Source: Bacillus_BD oryzisoli
GTDB taxonomy: Bacteria > Bacillota > Bacilli > Bacillales > Cytobacillaceae
DNA: 64,000 nt
Direction of reading: 5' to 3'
Assembly (NCBI RefSeq): GCF_036670025.1
Contig: NZ_CP137640.1
Location: 2,266,001-2,330,000, forward strand
In this document: one piece after another, positions 55,332-63,935 of the stretch
How positions within the stretch are numbered: position 1 is the stretch's first letter
Layout of the letters: each line of letters starts with the position of its first letter
Translations under genes and position numbers: made by a program
The notes under the pieces: model-generated
Told to the model about the DNA's origin: nothing
The model's input: the letters and a program-made list of their open reading frames with translations, nothing else
Databases searched by the model: none

Positions 55332-56144
55332 TCATAAACATAAAAAGGACCTTAACTGGTCCTTTTTATTTACTAATCCATTGTCTGGAATTGTAGGTGA
55401 GCTATCGCCTTTAAGTAGTCCGGTATCTGCTCTACTAAATAATGACTGCAAAACAATTGACCGTTCCTCAGTAGTTACTCCTTTTTCATTTAATAATGCT
55501 AAATATAAGTGCGTTAATTGTAATCTTTCATTGGCATCCCTTGATAAGTGGAACGCACTGATTGCTAGTTTAATTAAGAAATTGACAAGAAAAATTCCTA
55601 CAGAAATAAAAACGGTTATTAATATTCCAAATTTTAATGTATCAAAGTTTACTGTTTTAACGGCCTTCAATACAGATTCCTGCTTTTCGATTTTGAAAAT
55701 CAAATTGCTGATTACCCCTAAAAAAGCAGCGGTAATAAGAATTGCCAAACCTGTCCAAATTAAACCTGTTTTTTGATAACTACTTTTATTAGTCTTCCAG
55801 TATTCTGCAGGGGCTGAAAGTCTTAGTTTCTCGGTATAAAGATCTTCTAACTCTTTAATTTTTACCTCGGCATCAGTCAATAATTTATCTGTTTCGGTTT
55901 TAAACGTAGCTTGTACTTCTTGAATCTTTGTTGTTTCAACTCCGGAAAGCTCCTTTACTCTTTGTGTCTCATCGGATATTCCAGCCATTGTCTGATTAAC
56001 CAATTCTTGTAGTGAATCAATAGAACCTTGTCTTGCATCTTTTTCATCATCTGTTAATGTGTTCGAAACCTCAGGATTTTCCAATGCAAAACCATAAAAA
56101 ACTCCAGTCAGCATCTCTTTGTCATTAAAGTTTACGCCGGACAT
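55332..56144 (-). CDS. DUF6161-like membrane protein
   Basis: A 270-residue protein. Residues 35-105 are charged and helical, possibly coiled coil (DETQRVKELSGVETTKIQEV). Two membrane helices follow (TGLIWTGLAILITAAFLGVI and FGILITVFISVGIFLVNFLI). The C-terminal part FHLSRDANERLQLTHLYLAL, then RSIVLQSLFSRADTGLLKGD, is the conserved end of DUF6161 proteins. The frame runs through a terminator hairpin (55344-55370) into DQLRSFLCL, so the 3' end is probably altered; the N-terminus may also be shortened. Confidence 0.65.
   Translation of the reverse strand: MSGVNFNDKEMLTGVFYGFALENPEVSNTLTDDEKDARQGSIDSLQELVNQTMAGISDETQRVKELSGVETTKIQEVQATFKTETDKLLTDAEVKIKELEDLYTEKLRLSAPAEYWKTNKSSYQKTGLIWTGLAILITAAFLGVISNLIFKIEKQESVLKAVKTVNFDTLKFGILITVFISVGIFLVNFLIKLAISAFHLSRDANERLQLTHLYLALLNEKGVTTEERSIVLQSLFSRADTGLLKGDSSPTIPDNGLVNKKDQLRSFLCL
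55344..55370 (-). terminator. Terminator hairpin inside the 3' end of the DUF6161-like frame
   Basis: AAAAAGGACC pairs with GGTCCTTTTT around TTAACT. It is usable on both strands. Confidence 0.65.
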
Positions 56145-56263
56145 TGGAGGATAACCCTGTTTTGGCGCAGATTATTCACTAACTAAAAAATTCTTATTGA
56201 ACAAACGTGGCAGGATAGTTGAAGAAAAAATGGTAATATGAAGATAAAAGGAGGTTATTTTTT

Positions 56264-56452
56264 GTGGTAATTCAATCAAATATGACTTCAAAGGCTATAA
56301 CCGAAGTGTGGGAAGAAACAGTTGAGGTTTTTCAAAAATACAATGTTCCAATTACAGAAAAGACATTGCAAGTATTAGTTAACGACAACCTTTTTCAATT
56401 ATTATTAATTGAATTAAACAATGTAGTGGGAATTTCAATACAACTTGCGTAG
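56264..56452 (+). CDS. Hypothetical 62-residue protein
   Basis: Starts at GTG 56264 behind AAAAGGAGG. Sequence TSKAITEVWEETVEVFQKYN to VNDNLFQLLLIELNNVVGIS. It is predicted to be helical and soluble. The strong ribosome binding site supports it; family not recognised. Confidence 0.55.
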   Translation: MVIQSNMTSKAITEVWEETVEVFQKYNVPITEKTLQVLVNDNLFQLLLIELNNVVGISIQLA

Positions 56453-56564
56453 AGGGTGGCTGACAAATGCCATCTAAAAGAGAGTAGGTTACTCCTTGGA
56501 TACATATTTGCATCAAGTAAATAGGTGCGGTCACTTTAATAAAGAATTTTATTATCGGGGGTAT

Positions 56565-57054
56565 TTATAGGTTATTGCGAAAATATGAGAGAAATGATTG
56601 GGAATTCTCCACTAATAATTGTTCGACCAAGTGTAGCTATCATTAATCGTTGAAATTTTATTAAGTAGATATTCAGAAGCAACTTGGGGGATTCCTGGTG
56701 GAATAATGCAATTAAATGAGTCAGTTGAAGAGTGTATTACACGAAATGTCTAAGAAGAAATAAGGCATCAAGATAAAGGCGTTAAAATTATTTGGTGTCT
56801 ATTCAGGCAAGGAATTAATAAATCGTGTCGAGGAAAGTGGAGATGAGTATCAAACGGTTGCGATTGGTTATTTATGTACCGAGTACGAGGGAGAAATAAC
56901 TCCTGATAGTAATCAAGGAATAGAAGCCCAATTTTTTAAATTAGATCAATTACCTGAAGAAATCGATCCTTTTATTGAACACAAGTTAGTTGAATTAAAA
57001 GGACAACTAAAAAATCTACGTACCCTTCTTAAGCTAAAGGGTGCTAGAGTTTAA
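56565..57054 (+). pseudogene. NUDIX hydrolase, multiply broken
   Basis: Starts with GYCENMREMIGNSPLIIV, continues through stops and frameshifts with WGIPGGIMQLNESVEECITR (the front of the Nudix box, GGxxxxxES), then VYSGKELINRVEESGDEYQT and LDQLPEEIDPFI. In-frame stops near 56655 and 56748 and a frameshift near 56800 disable it. Its 3' end has been replaced by the dispersed repeat (CTTAAGCTAAAGGGTGCTAG). Confidence 0.75.
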
Positions 57055-57095
57055 GAAGGGGACTGCTGCGGCAATGGCACTCCCTTTTTTTCTTA
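57020..57095. repeat. Dispersed intergenic repeat, copy with terminator-like end
   Basis: CTTCTTAAGCTAAAGGGTGC followed by TTTAAGAAGGGGACTGCTGC and CACTCCCTTTTTTTC. The same module order as at 55220. Confidence 0.55.
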
Positions 57096-57244
57096 TTGTA
57101 CTCCCTCAGTAAGATGCGATTATCTCTCAAATACTCACTAATTCGCAGGATTTCAAATCACTTGAAATGACCATATGGGATTGATTGAATGAGATTTTGA
57201 CATGAAGGCTGGATGAAGGCGTACTTAAATAAAGGATTCAGTAA

Positions 57245-57504
57245 TAAATCCAATGATTTCCATATAATGCACGTATTCTCCACGCTACCCCTGGAGGTTT
57301 TCACTCCCATGTCTCAACGGGTCAATGCCCTCTCATTCCTTCGTTACACCTATCCAAGTGGTAGAGGCCGGTCTTTCTAACGGAACGGGTCTGAGCCCTT
57401 TTGCACAATAAATCCGGTACTCGTACTTTCTTTGAAATCCTACGAATAAGCCAATATTCGAAAGGTATTAAACTTAAAGTAATTATTTATTTATCAATTT
57501 AACA
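57245..57504 (-). ncRNA. Candidate bridge RNA region of the IS110 element
   Basis: On the minus strand, segments such as GGGCTCAGACCCGTTCCGTT, CTACCACTTGGATAGGTGTA and GGGAGTGAAAACCTCCAGGG can form successive stem-loops in a region much richer in GC than its surroundings. IS110-type transposases use a bridge RNA encoded in the noncoding flank; in the IS1111 group it lies after the gene. The exact ends and binding loops are not resolved. Confidence 0.4.
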
Positions 57505-58779
57505 TTAGGCAGCTATTGACATAATAGGTTGTACCTTCTCAGGATGATAGGAATCATTCTTTCTGGCCATTCCTACTAATACTCTTGCGAGTTTATGAAT
57601 TAATTTCATAATTGATTTCATTTTCTTCATCTTTTTCACTTTAACATTGTTAGCGTGCAGCTCTTTAAAATCAGGGTTGTTCATGACAAGACTCATAGTC
57701 GCTAAATACAAGAAGCGCCGTAAACGAGATCTCCCACGTTTGGAGAGGACAATTTGACCTTTCCATTTACCTGAACTTGCCTCTGCAAGATGCAATCCAG
57801 CATGACGCAATAAAGAATTCCCGTGTGCAAATCCACTTAGATCTCCTGATTCTCCTAAAATGCCTGCAAGGGCAATTTCGCTAATCCCTTTAATGGCAAG
57901 TAACTTTCTTGCGAAAGGTATTCGTTTAAGGACTTCAGTGACTTCCTTTTCAACTCGCTCAAGTTGCGCGGTTGCTAGATCAAACTCTTCAATTAATTGT
58001 TCCAGATGGAGTTTATAAGCATCAAGTGCTTGTCGAGTTCCGACTGAATGCATAGCTAATTCAATTAATACTTGTGCTTTTCTTAACCCAGGTTGTCTCT
58101 TCATTTGGGTTTTCCAGCCTACAACGATATCTGGTGCTTTCATTGAACGTAGTTCAAGTGGTGTAGGGAATAAGCGTAGAGTTGCCATTGCCCCTTTGCC
58201 TTTAACATCTTTGAATACCTGCCGAAGTTCGGGGAAAACAATATCGACCCAACGGTTTATTTGATTGACAGCACTGACATATCGTTTAACCGTCATGTCA
58301 CGGTTAGACATTAAAACTCTTAGTTTTTCAAAGGCCTCAGAAGTAGGACGAATAAAGGAATAGTAACCATTCTTGACCATATCAGCGATAACAAGAGCAT
58401 CTTTTTTATCACTTTTAGATCGGCTATTATCACGGTTTTCCTTATTCTTTTTTACGAGGTGTGGGTTAACAGTTACTGCTTCAATATCTTGGTCATATAG
58501 CCATTTTGATAGGTTAACCCAGTAATGTCCTGTAGGTTCCATGCCGATAATAGTAGAGGCAAAACCTTTTAAGGTTTTTAACTGGTTAATCCATTGAAGT
58601 AATCTAGCAAAACCCTCTTCATTATTTTCAAATGTAAGAGGATCACCGACTATTATTCCACGGAAATTTACAGCTCTAGCTACGTGTAATTCTTGGGCGA
58701 TATCCACACCAACCACAAGGTGTTTATCTGAAATTCTCTCAATTAGTTGATTTTGTTTGTCTTGCATCTTAAACTTCAT
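57505..58779 (-). CDS. IS110-family transposase
   Basis: A 424-residue DEDD recombinase behind GGAGG. The RuvC-like N-terminal domain shows D26 in VVGVDIAQE, E in IIGMEPTGHYW and two Asp in SRSKSDKKDALVIADMVK. The C-terminal Transposase_20 domain (IPFARKLLAIKGISEIALAG, LLRHAGLHLAEASSGKWKGQ) includes the Ser thought to attack DNA. All motifs are intact, so the element may be mobile. Confidence 0.92.
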   Translation of the reverse strand: MKFKMQDKQNQLIERISDKHLVVGVDIAQELHVARAVNFRGIIVGDPLTFENNEEGFARLLQWINQLKTLKGFASTIIGMEPTGHYWVNLSKWLYDQDIEAVTVNPHLVKKNKENRDNSRSKSDKKDALVIADMVKNGYYSFIRPTSEAFEKLRVLMSNRDMTVKRYVSAVNQINRWVDIVFPELRQVFKDVKGKGAMATLRLFPTPLELRSMKAPDIVVGWKTQMKRQPGLRKAQVLIELAMHSVGTRQALDAYKLHLEQLIEEFDLATAQLERVEKEVTEVLKRIPFARKLLAIKGISEIALAGILGESGDLSGFAHGNSLLRHAGLHLAEASSGKWKGQIVLSKRGRSRLRRFLYLATMSLVMNNPDFKELHANNVKVKKMKKMKSIMKLIHKLARVLVGMARKNDSYHPEKVQPIMSIAA

Positions 58780-58992
58780 ATTAGGGTTCCTCCTTAAGGT
58801 TTTGAGTTAGAGTGGTGTCTATACTCATATCTTACTAAGGGACCTAATTTTTTTCAAAGTTGATAATTAGCTGTCTACAGGAATTCTGACGAAGCAGTTT
58901 AGTTAATGATTTCGTGATTTATTGTGAACTTTTACGAATAGGGACTTTATTTTTGAGAATATCAATTTTAATAAAAGGAGCCTTAAAAAACG

Positions 58993-59463
58993 TTAAAGAA
59001 TCTTTTCATAATTAATAAGAGTTAAGTATTCGTTAATTTGTTGCTCCCCTGTTTTTTTATAGCCAAATTTTTCATAAAAATGGCGATTTCTACGGTTGTC
59101 CTTGGGTGTATCAAGTGTCCACTTTTTAACTTTAGGGAATTGCCTTTCTAAATCCTGTAAAATTTTTGATCCCAATCCTTTATTTTGAAATTCAGAGCCA
59201 AGGAAAATTCGATACAAATAATTATGATCTTTTGTTTGCTTTACAAGACAAATTCCGCCTGCAAGCCTGCCCTCAACGAAAATAGAATAGTGCAAAGAAT
59301 TTTGCATTCTAAAAAAAAAGTAATCCAATGACTCAGTTGCAGGACTTGTATGATAATCCTTATATTTGATTAAATCTGAATGAAACGCTTCTTTTTGAAT
59401 CTTTAACAATTCCTTTGCTTCCGCAAGCTTTGATGGTATTATCTTAAATTCCAATTTCCCCAC
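58993..59463 (-). CDS. GNAT-family N-acetyltransferase
   Basis: A 156-residue GNAT protein, with GAGGTGGGG before the ATG. The acetyl-CoA loop is in LGSEFQNKGLGSKILQDLER (Q/RxxGxG/A type), preceded by the beta-4 strand YLYRIFLG and followed by NRHFYEKFGYKKTGEQQINE. Complete and of normal length. The substrate is not predictable. Single gene. Confidence 0.85.
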   Translation of the reverse strand: MGKLEFKIIPSKLAEAKELLKIQKEAFHSDLIKYKDYHTSPATESLDYFFFRMQNSLHYSIFVEGRLAGGICLVKQTKDHNYLYRIFLGSEFQNKGLGSKILQDLERQFPKVKKWTLDTPKDNRRNRHFYEKFGYKKTGEQQINEYLTLINYEKIL

Positions 59464-59589
59464 CTCTTACGTCATTTCTGTCATTATATGAACATCTGCC
59501 ACATTGTTTAATTAAATGATAAAGTTTCTCAGCTATCAAAAATAAGGACTTACGCTCGAAAAATGTGCTTCTCTTTTTATATTAATTCT

Positions 59590-59778
59590 TCTTTAACTAC
59601 CATGAAAATAAGTTTCCTTCAGATATGAAAAAAGGCAATACTTAAGAAGACCCTGCTCAATCGTCAAAAAAAAGAGGAGGGCGTGACTGGATTATGGTCA
59701 ATATCAGTATTGACAGTTCTTAACCATTTTCATTTTTTGTGGTGCAGTTCGGCTGCATGGATGGCTAACGGTGCAGTT
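59590..59778. repeat. Dispersed repeat that received the group II intron (5' part)
   Basis: ACTACCATGAAAATAAGTTT ... CAGTATTGACAGTTCTTAAC ... GGATGGCTAACGGTGCAGTT. It continues after the intron at 63586 with TAGCAGAATAAGGG. An unoccupied relative is at 52241-52500. Confidence 0.6.
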
Positions 59779-61039
59779 GTGCGGCCGAGCATAGGTCGTA
59801 TCATATAACGGGTGGGATTCCCGTCGAGCAAGAACTAGCCATTCACTCGTAGCGAGTCTTGGAGGGCTAAAGGTAACTTTAGTCTTTAAGCGTAGACAGT
59901 TAGGTAATGGGCCGAAAGCCATATGGTTGAAGGGATTGAGCCCCATAATGTTAGTAAATCGAGAGGGCTGATGTTTTAACTGCGACAGAAAGCAACATTT
60001 CATTATTCGTAATGGCAAGAAGAATGGAACCTCTCTGGGGTCAGAGACCTTGGCACGTTACACATTGATATGATACGGCAACTCGGGAGACCCTATCGGT
60101 CTTTTCTTGTTAGAAGAGTATGGTGTACAAGCGATACAAAGTAAGGAAACCAAATGCCGATTAGGGAGTCGGATAGCAGCGTAGTACCAATGAAGTTGGG
60201 TAATGCCAATGGAGGAAAGGCTAGCTACCAGTTATCACCCTTACTAGGGACACATTTACTACACACAGAGGTAGGGATAATAAATGGAAACAAAACTACT
60301 AAGGATAGCAGAATTTGCAAAATCTGATCCTAAAATGAAATTTACATCTCTTGCGCATTTATTAAATGAGCAATCACTAATTCAATGTCATCATGAGTTA
60401 CCTAACAAAAAGGCAACTGGGGTTAATGGTACAACTAAAGAGCAATACAGTGAAAATCTTAAAGAAAACATAGAGGATTTAGTAAATAGGCTTAAAAGCA
60501 AAAGTTATCGTCCTGTTCCAGTAAGGAGAATTATATTCCAAAGCTCAATTCAGACAAAAAAAGACCATTGGGAATACCAGAACATGAAGATAAAGTTGTA
60601 CAAAAAGGCATTACAAAGATACTAAATACGATCTATGAGAATGATTTTCTAGACTGTTCCTTTGGATTCCGTCCAAACCGTAATTGCCATGATGCTTTGA
60701 AAATACTGAACTATTACATTGAAAAGAGATCAGTAAATTATATAGTAGATGTAGATATCAAAGGATTCTTCGACAACGTTGACCACACATGGATGATGGA
60801 GTTCTTAAAACTGCGAATCTCTGACCCTAACCTCCTAAGATTAATTGGTAGGTTTCTTAAAGGCGGATATATGGAGGAAGGAAAGAAATACAAGACAGAT
60901 AATGGCACACCGCAAGGTGGAGTAATATCTCCGATATTAGCTAACGTTTACCTCCATTACGTCCTAGATCTATGGTTTGAGAAAAGGGTAAGAAAACAGT
61001 GCAAAGGACAAGCATACATAGTGAGATATGCAGATGATT

Positions 61040-62910
61040 GTGTGCCACGAAAGCAAGGAAAGTGTGCCTAACGGCACACCAAATAAGCTATGCTGCACTT
61101 GAGATGAGAGTAGGCCTCTCGCAATCGCTATACAGGTAGAGATTGCAAACCACCCTATGGTGCTGTAGTCAAAAGCTATGGTATTGAGCGTTAGGGAAAA
61201 GGCAGAGCAAGACTCTGTCAGGTACGTATTAAGGAGACGAAAACCACTGAACCGCTGAAGAAGTATCGAAAGCGTAAGGATGTCATCAAAACTGAGGGGG
61301 AGTCGTTAACTCGGGATAAGTTCGGAGGGAACCTGTTTACTGTCCGTTCGGTGACCGGTATAAAGGCGGCGTGAACTTAATATAGGCTTGAGTGTGGAAC
61401 GTGGGAACCTACGACATGGATGCCAAGGGAGAGATTTAAGTGGAAGCCCCACAAGAATCAAAGTACCAATGCCATGTATAGGGGCGGAATAACTCGTAGT
61501 AGCTATGAAACCTCCTAACGGAGATGGAGCAAAGGGGTTATGTTATTCAGTTTTATTAACAGGTCAACCATTAAATTGGGAGGAACTTATGAATAAGACA
61601 AAGTCGTACAATATATCCAAAAAGGCAGTTTATGAAGCCTTTCTTAGAGTAAAAGCAAACAAGGGGTCAGCTGGAATTGATCATGAGTCAATAGAGGAAT
61701 TTGAAGTGAATCTAAAGGATAATCTCTACAAACTGTGGAACAGAATGTCCTCAGGAAGTTACTTTCCACCAGCAGTTAAAGCTGTAGAGATTCCTAAGAA
61801 AGCTGGTGGCACTAGGACACTAGGAATTCCAACTGTTACAGATAGAATTGCACAAATGGTTGTGAAACTGTATTTTGAACCCTCAGTGGAACCTTTCTTT
61901 CATGAGGACTCTTTTGGTTATAGACCAAATAAAAGTCCCATTCAAGCATTGGAAATAACTCGTAAAAGATGTTGGAGATACAATTGGGTTCTGGAATTTG
62001 ATATTAAGGGCTTATTCGACAACATTGATCATGGGTTATTAATGAAAGCAGTGGAAAAACACACAAGTATTAAATGGGTGAAGCTATACATTGAAAGATG
62101 GCTAAAGGCACCTTTTCAAACAAAAGAAGGAGTAAAAGAACGTACTTCTGGCACACCGCAAGGTGGAGTCATAAGTCCAGTTCTTGCGAACCTATTTCTA
62201 CACTACACATTTGATAAATGGATGACAATTAACCATCCTAATAATCAATTTGCGAGATATGCAGATGATGCTGTCATTCACTGCAAGTCAGAAGCTGAGG
62301 CAATAAGACTGCTTGAATCATTAAGTAATAGGATGAACGAATGTAAACTTGAACTACATCCAAATAAAACAAGAATTGTATATTGTAAAGACTCAGATAG
62401 GAAAGAATATCACGAAAATATTTCGTTTGATTTTCTAGGATATACGTTCAGGCCAAGACGTTCTAAGAATAGATGGGGAAAGCATTTTATTAACTTCACA
62501 CCAGCGATTAGTAGCAAATCTAAGAAATCAATTCGACAAAAAGTAAGGGATTGGAAGCTACAGTTAAAAGCTGATAAGGACCTTACTGACCTATCAAATA
62601 TGTTTAACTCAAAGATAATAGGATGGATAAATTTCTATGGAAAATTCTACAAATCAGAAATGTACCCAACATTAAGGCACATCAACAAAGCCTTAATAAT
62701 GTGGGCAAGAAAGAAATACAAAAGGTTAGCTCGTCACAAGAAAAGAGCAGAACATTTCTTAGGTAGAATTGCAAATCAGAATCCCAAGTTATTTAAACAT
62801 TGGGAAATAGGCATTAAACCTACGGCTGAATAATGGGAGCCGGATGAGCTGAGAGGTTCACGTCCGGTTCTGAGAGGGGCTACTGGGGAGGTTCCAGTGG
62901 TCTACTTGCC
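61040..62910 (+). mobile_element. Inner group II intron, nested in the outer intron's RT gene
   Basis: 1871 bases starting GTGTGCCACG (GUGYG) and ending CTACTTGCC. It has about 460 bases of 5' ribozyme domains, an intact RT gene, domain V (62837-62871: GAGCCGGATGAG ... CGTCCGGTTCT) and domain VI with CACTGG-type pairing around GGGGAGGTTCCAGT. Precise removal restores the reading frame of the host gene across YADD, which fixes both boundaries. Confidence 0.88.
61505..62833 (+). CDS. Group II intron reverse transcriptase/maturase (inner intron)
   Basis: A frame of 442 residues; ATG 61589 (GGGAGGAAC upstream) is a likely real start, giving about 414 residues from MNKTKSYNISKKAVYEAFLR. RT motifs are complete: GSAGIDHES, RTLGIPTVTDRIAQ, FGYRPNKSPIQAL, FDIKGLFDNIDHG, GTPQGGVISPVLANLFLHY and the catalytic FARYADDAVIHC. 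A maturase X domain (IIGWINFYGKFYKSEMY) follows. No HNH endonuclease domain is present. It supports splicing and retrohoming of its own intron. Confidence 0.9.
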   Translation: MKPPNGDGAKGLCYSVLLTGQPLNWEELMNKTKSYNISKKAVYEAFLRVKANKGSAGIDHESIEEFEVNLKDNLYKLWNRMSSGSYFPPAVKAVEIPKKAGGTRTLGIPTVTDRIAQMVVKLYFEPSVEPFFHEDSFGYRPNKSPIQALEITRKRCWRYNWVLEFDIKGLFDNIDHGLLMKAVEKHTSIKWVKLYIERWLKAPFQTKEGVKERTSGTPQGGVISPVLANLFLHYTFDKWMTINHPNNQFARYADDAVIHCKSEAEAIRLLESLSNRMNECKLELHPNKTRIVYCKDSDRKEYHENISFDFLGYTFRPRRSKNRWGKHFINFTPAISSKSKKSIRQKVRDWKLQLKADKDLTDLSNMFNSKIIGWINFYGKFYKSEMYPTLRHINKALIMWARKKYKRLARHKKRAEHFLGRIANQNPKLFKHWEIGIKPTAE

Positions 62911-63641
62911 TTGTTTGTTGTTTTCAATCTAAAAGTGAAGCTGAACAATTCTTTGAATCATTAAAATTGAGACTAAAGAAATTTAACTTAGAAATAGCTG
63001 AGGATAAAACTAAAATTATTCCTTTCGGAAGGTTTGCGGAGAAAGATGCAAAACAAAAGGGAAACAGTAAACCCTCAACCTTTGAATTCCTAGGTTTTAC
63101 ACACTATTGTGGGAAAAGCAAACAAGGTAAGTTCCGAGTGAAACGGAAGTCAAGTAGGAAGAAAGTCCAAGGCAAACTCAAAGAATCTAAGCAATGGTTG
63201 AAGATTAATAGAAATAAAGATATTCATATCATTATGGATAGATTTAGACGCTCTCTTATAGGTTATTACAATTATTATTGCATCACAGATAATACCCAAA
63301 GTGTAAACAAATTCAGAGACAAAATCGGATACTTACTGTATAAATGGCTCAATAGAAGAAGTCAAAGGAAATCATTTAATTGGGATAAATTCAGACTCTT
63401 TCTTAATAAATACCCATTACCTTACGCAAAATTAAGGTTAACATATATGACTTAAGAAAAGAGATTAGCTACATTATGTGAATGATAACTAGGAGGAGCC
63501 GTGTGCGTTAATTGCGCAAGCACGGTTCTGTGAGGGAAGAGGAATACAATCTACCGTGAGGTAGAGAGATTCCCTTCTACTCGACTAGCAGAATAAGGGA
63601 ATTATCATTTAGGAAGAATAGTCCAGAGGTGGTAATAGTTC

Positions 63642-63935
63642 GTGAAAAGAATAGTCATAGTGTTTGTTGGATTACTCTTGGTAGTATGGAATGGAGTTCC
63701 CAAAAATGAATTGCTTGAAGAAACATTATATACAAGATACCATTCTTATCTCGACCAAACCTATTCGGATTTTATCCTGTGTCCCAAAATAGATAAAATC
63801 GAAAGAATAGAAGGTGATACTCGCAGACATATCGTTAATGCAGGTGCGTTAAATTACTGTAGAGTGACAATAAAGTTATTTAATTTTAAAACCTCAAACA
63901 CGTATACCCCCGTCCTAAAATTAGGACGGGGGTAA
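63642..63935 (+). CDS. Secreted hypothetical protein, C-terminus replaced by a palindrome
   Basis: A 97-residue frame starting at GTG 63642 after AGAGGTGG. The first 20 residues (RIVIVFVGLLLVVWNGV) are a signal peptide or anchor. The body includes YTRYHSYLDQTYSDFILCPK and two Cys. The last residues (TPVLKLGRG) are encoded by the palindrome at 63906-63931, so the original 3' end is missing. Family not recognised. Confidence 0.5.
   Translation: MKRIVIVFVGLLLVVWNGVPKNELLEETLYTRYHSYLDQTYSDFILCPKIDKIERIEGDTRRHIVNAGALNYCRVTIKLFNFKTSNTYTPVLKLGRG
63906..63931. repeat. Perfect 12-bp stem palindrome
   Basis: CCCCCGTCCTAA and TTAGGACGGGGG separated by AA. In form it resembles the end hairpins of IS200/IS605-type elements. 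Confidence 0.7.

Larger units (their letters stand above)
57240..58870 (-). mobile_element. IS110-family insertion sequence (approximate bounds)
   Basis: An intact DEDD transposase gene (57505-58779) with about 260 bases of GC-richer, hairpin-forming noncoding sequence downstream (57240-57504) and a short upstream flank. IS110 elements lack clear terminal inverted repeats, so the ends cannot be fixed without an empty site. Confidence 0.6.
60284..63455 (+). pseudogene. Reverse transcriptase/maturase of the outer intron, interrupted by an inner intron
   Basis: The 5' part (60284-61039) encodes RT motifs (FGFRPNRNCHDALK, DVDIKGFFDNVDHTW, NGTPQGGVISPILANVYLHY) up to IVRYADD. The inner intron (61040-62910) splits the codon after YADD. 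After it the frame resumes as FVCCFQSKSEAEQFFESLKL and the maturase region, ending at 63455. Joining the two sides restores YADDFVCCF exactly. There is also a 1-base deletion near 60530 that shifts the frame between PVRRI and IPKLNSDKKRPLGIPE, so splicing of the inner intron alone would not restore the protein. Confidence 0.85.
59779..63585 (+). mobile_element. Outer group II intron
   Basis: Begins with GTGCGGCC, matching the GUGYG start. It has a long structured 5' part (59779-60283), a reverse transcriptase gene (60284-63455, interrupted), domain V (63496-63529: GAGCCGTGTGCG ... GCACGGTTCT) and a short domain VI ending in CTACTCGAC. The 3' boundary is supported by the unoccupied repeat at 52.48 kb, where the flanks GTGCTT and TAGCA are adjacent. 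Its reverse transcriptase is disabled, so it can move or splice only with help. Confidence 0.85.

Noticed and set aside
55276..55776. Plus-strand frame of 166 codons
   Set aside because: Antisense to the DUF6161-like gene, which has conserved motifs and a consistent membrane topology; the plus frame has neither.
59704..60018. Minus-strand frame of 104 codons near the start of the outer intron
   Set aside because: It lies opposite structured ribozyme sequence of the group II intron and has no start signals.
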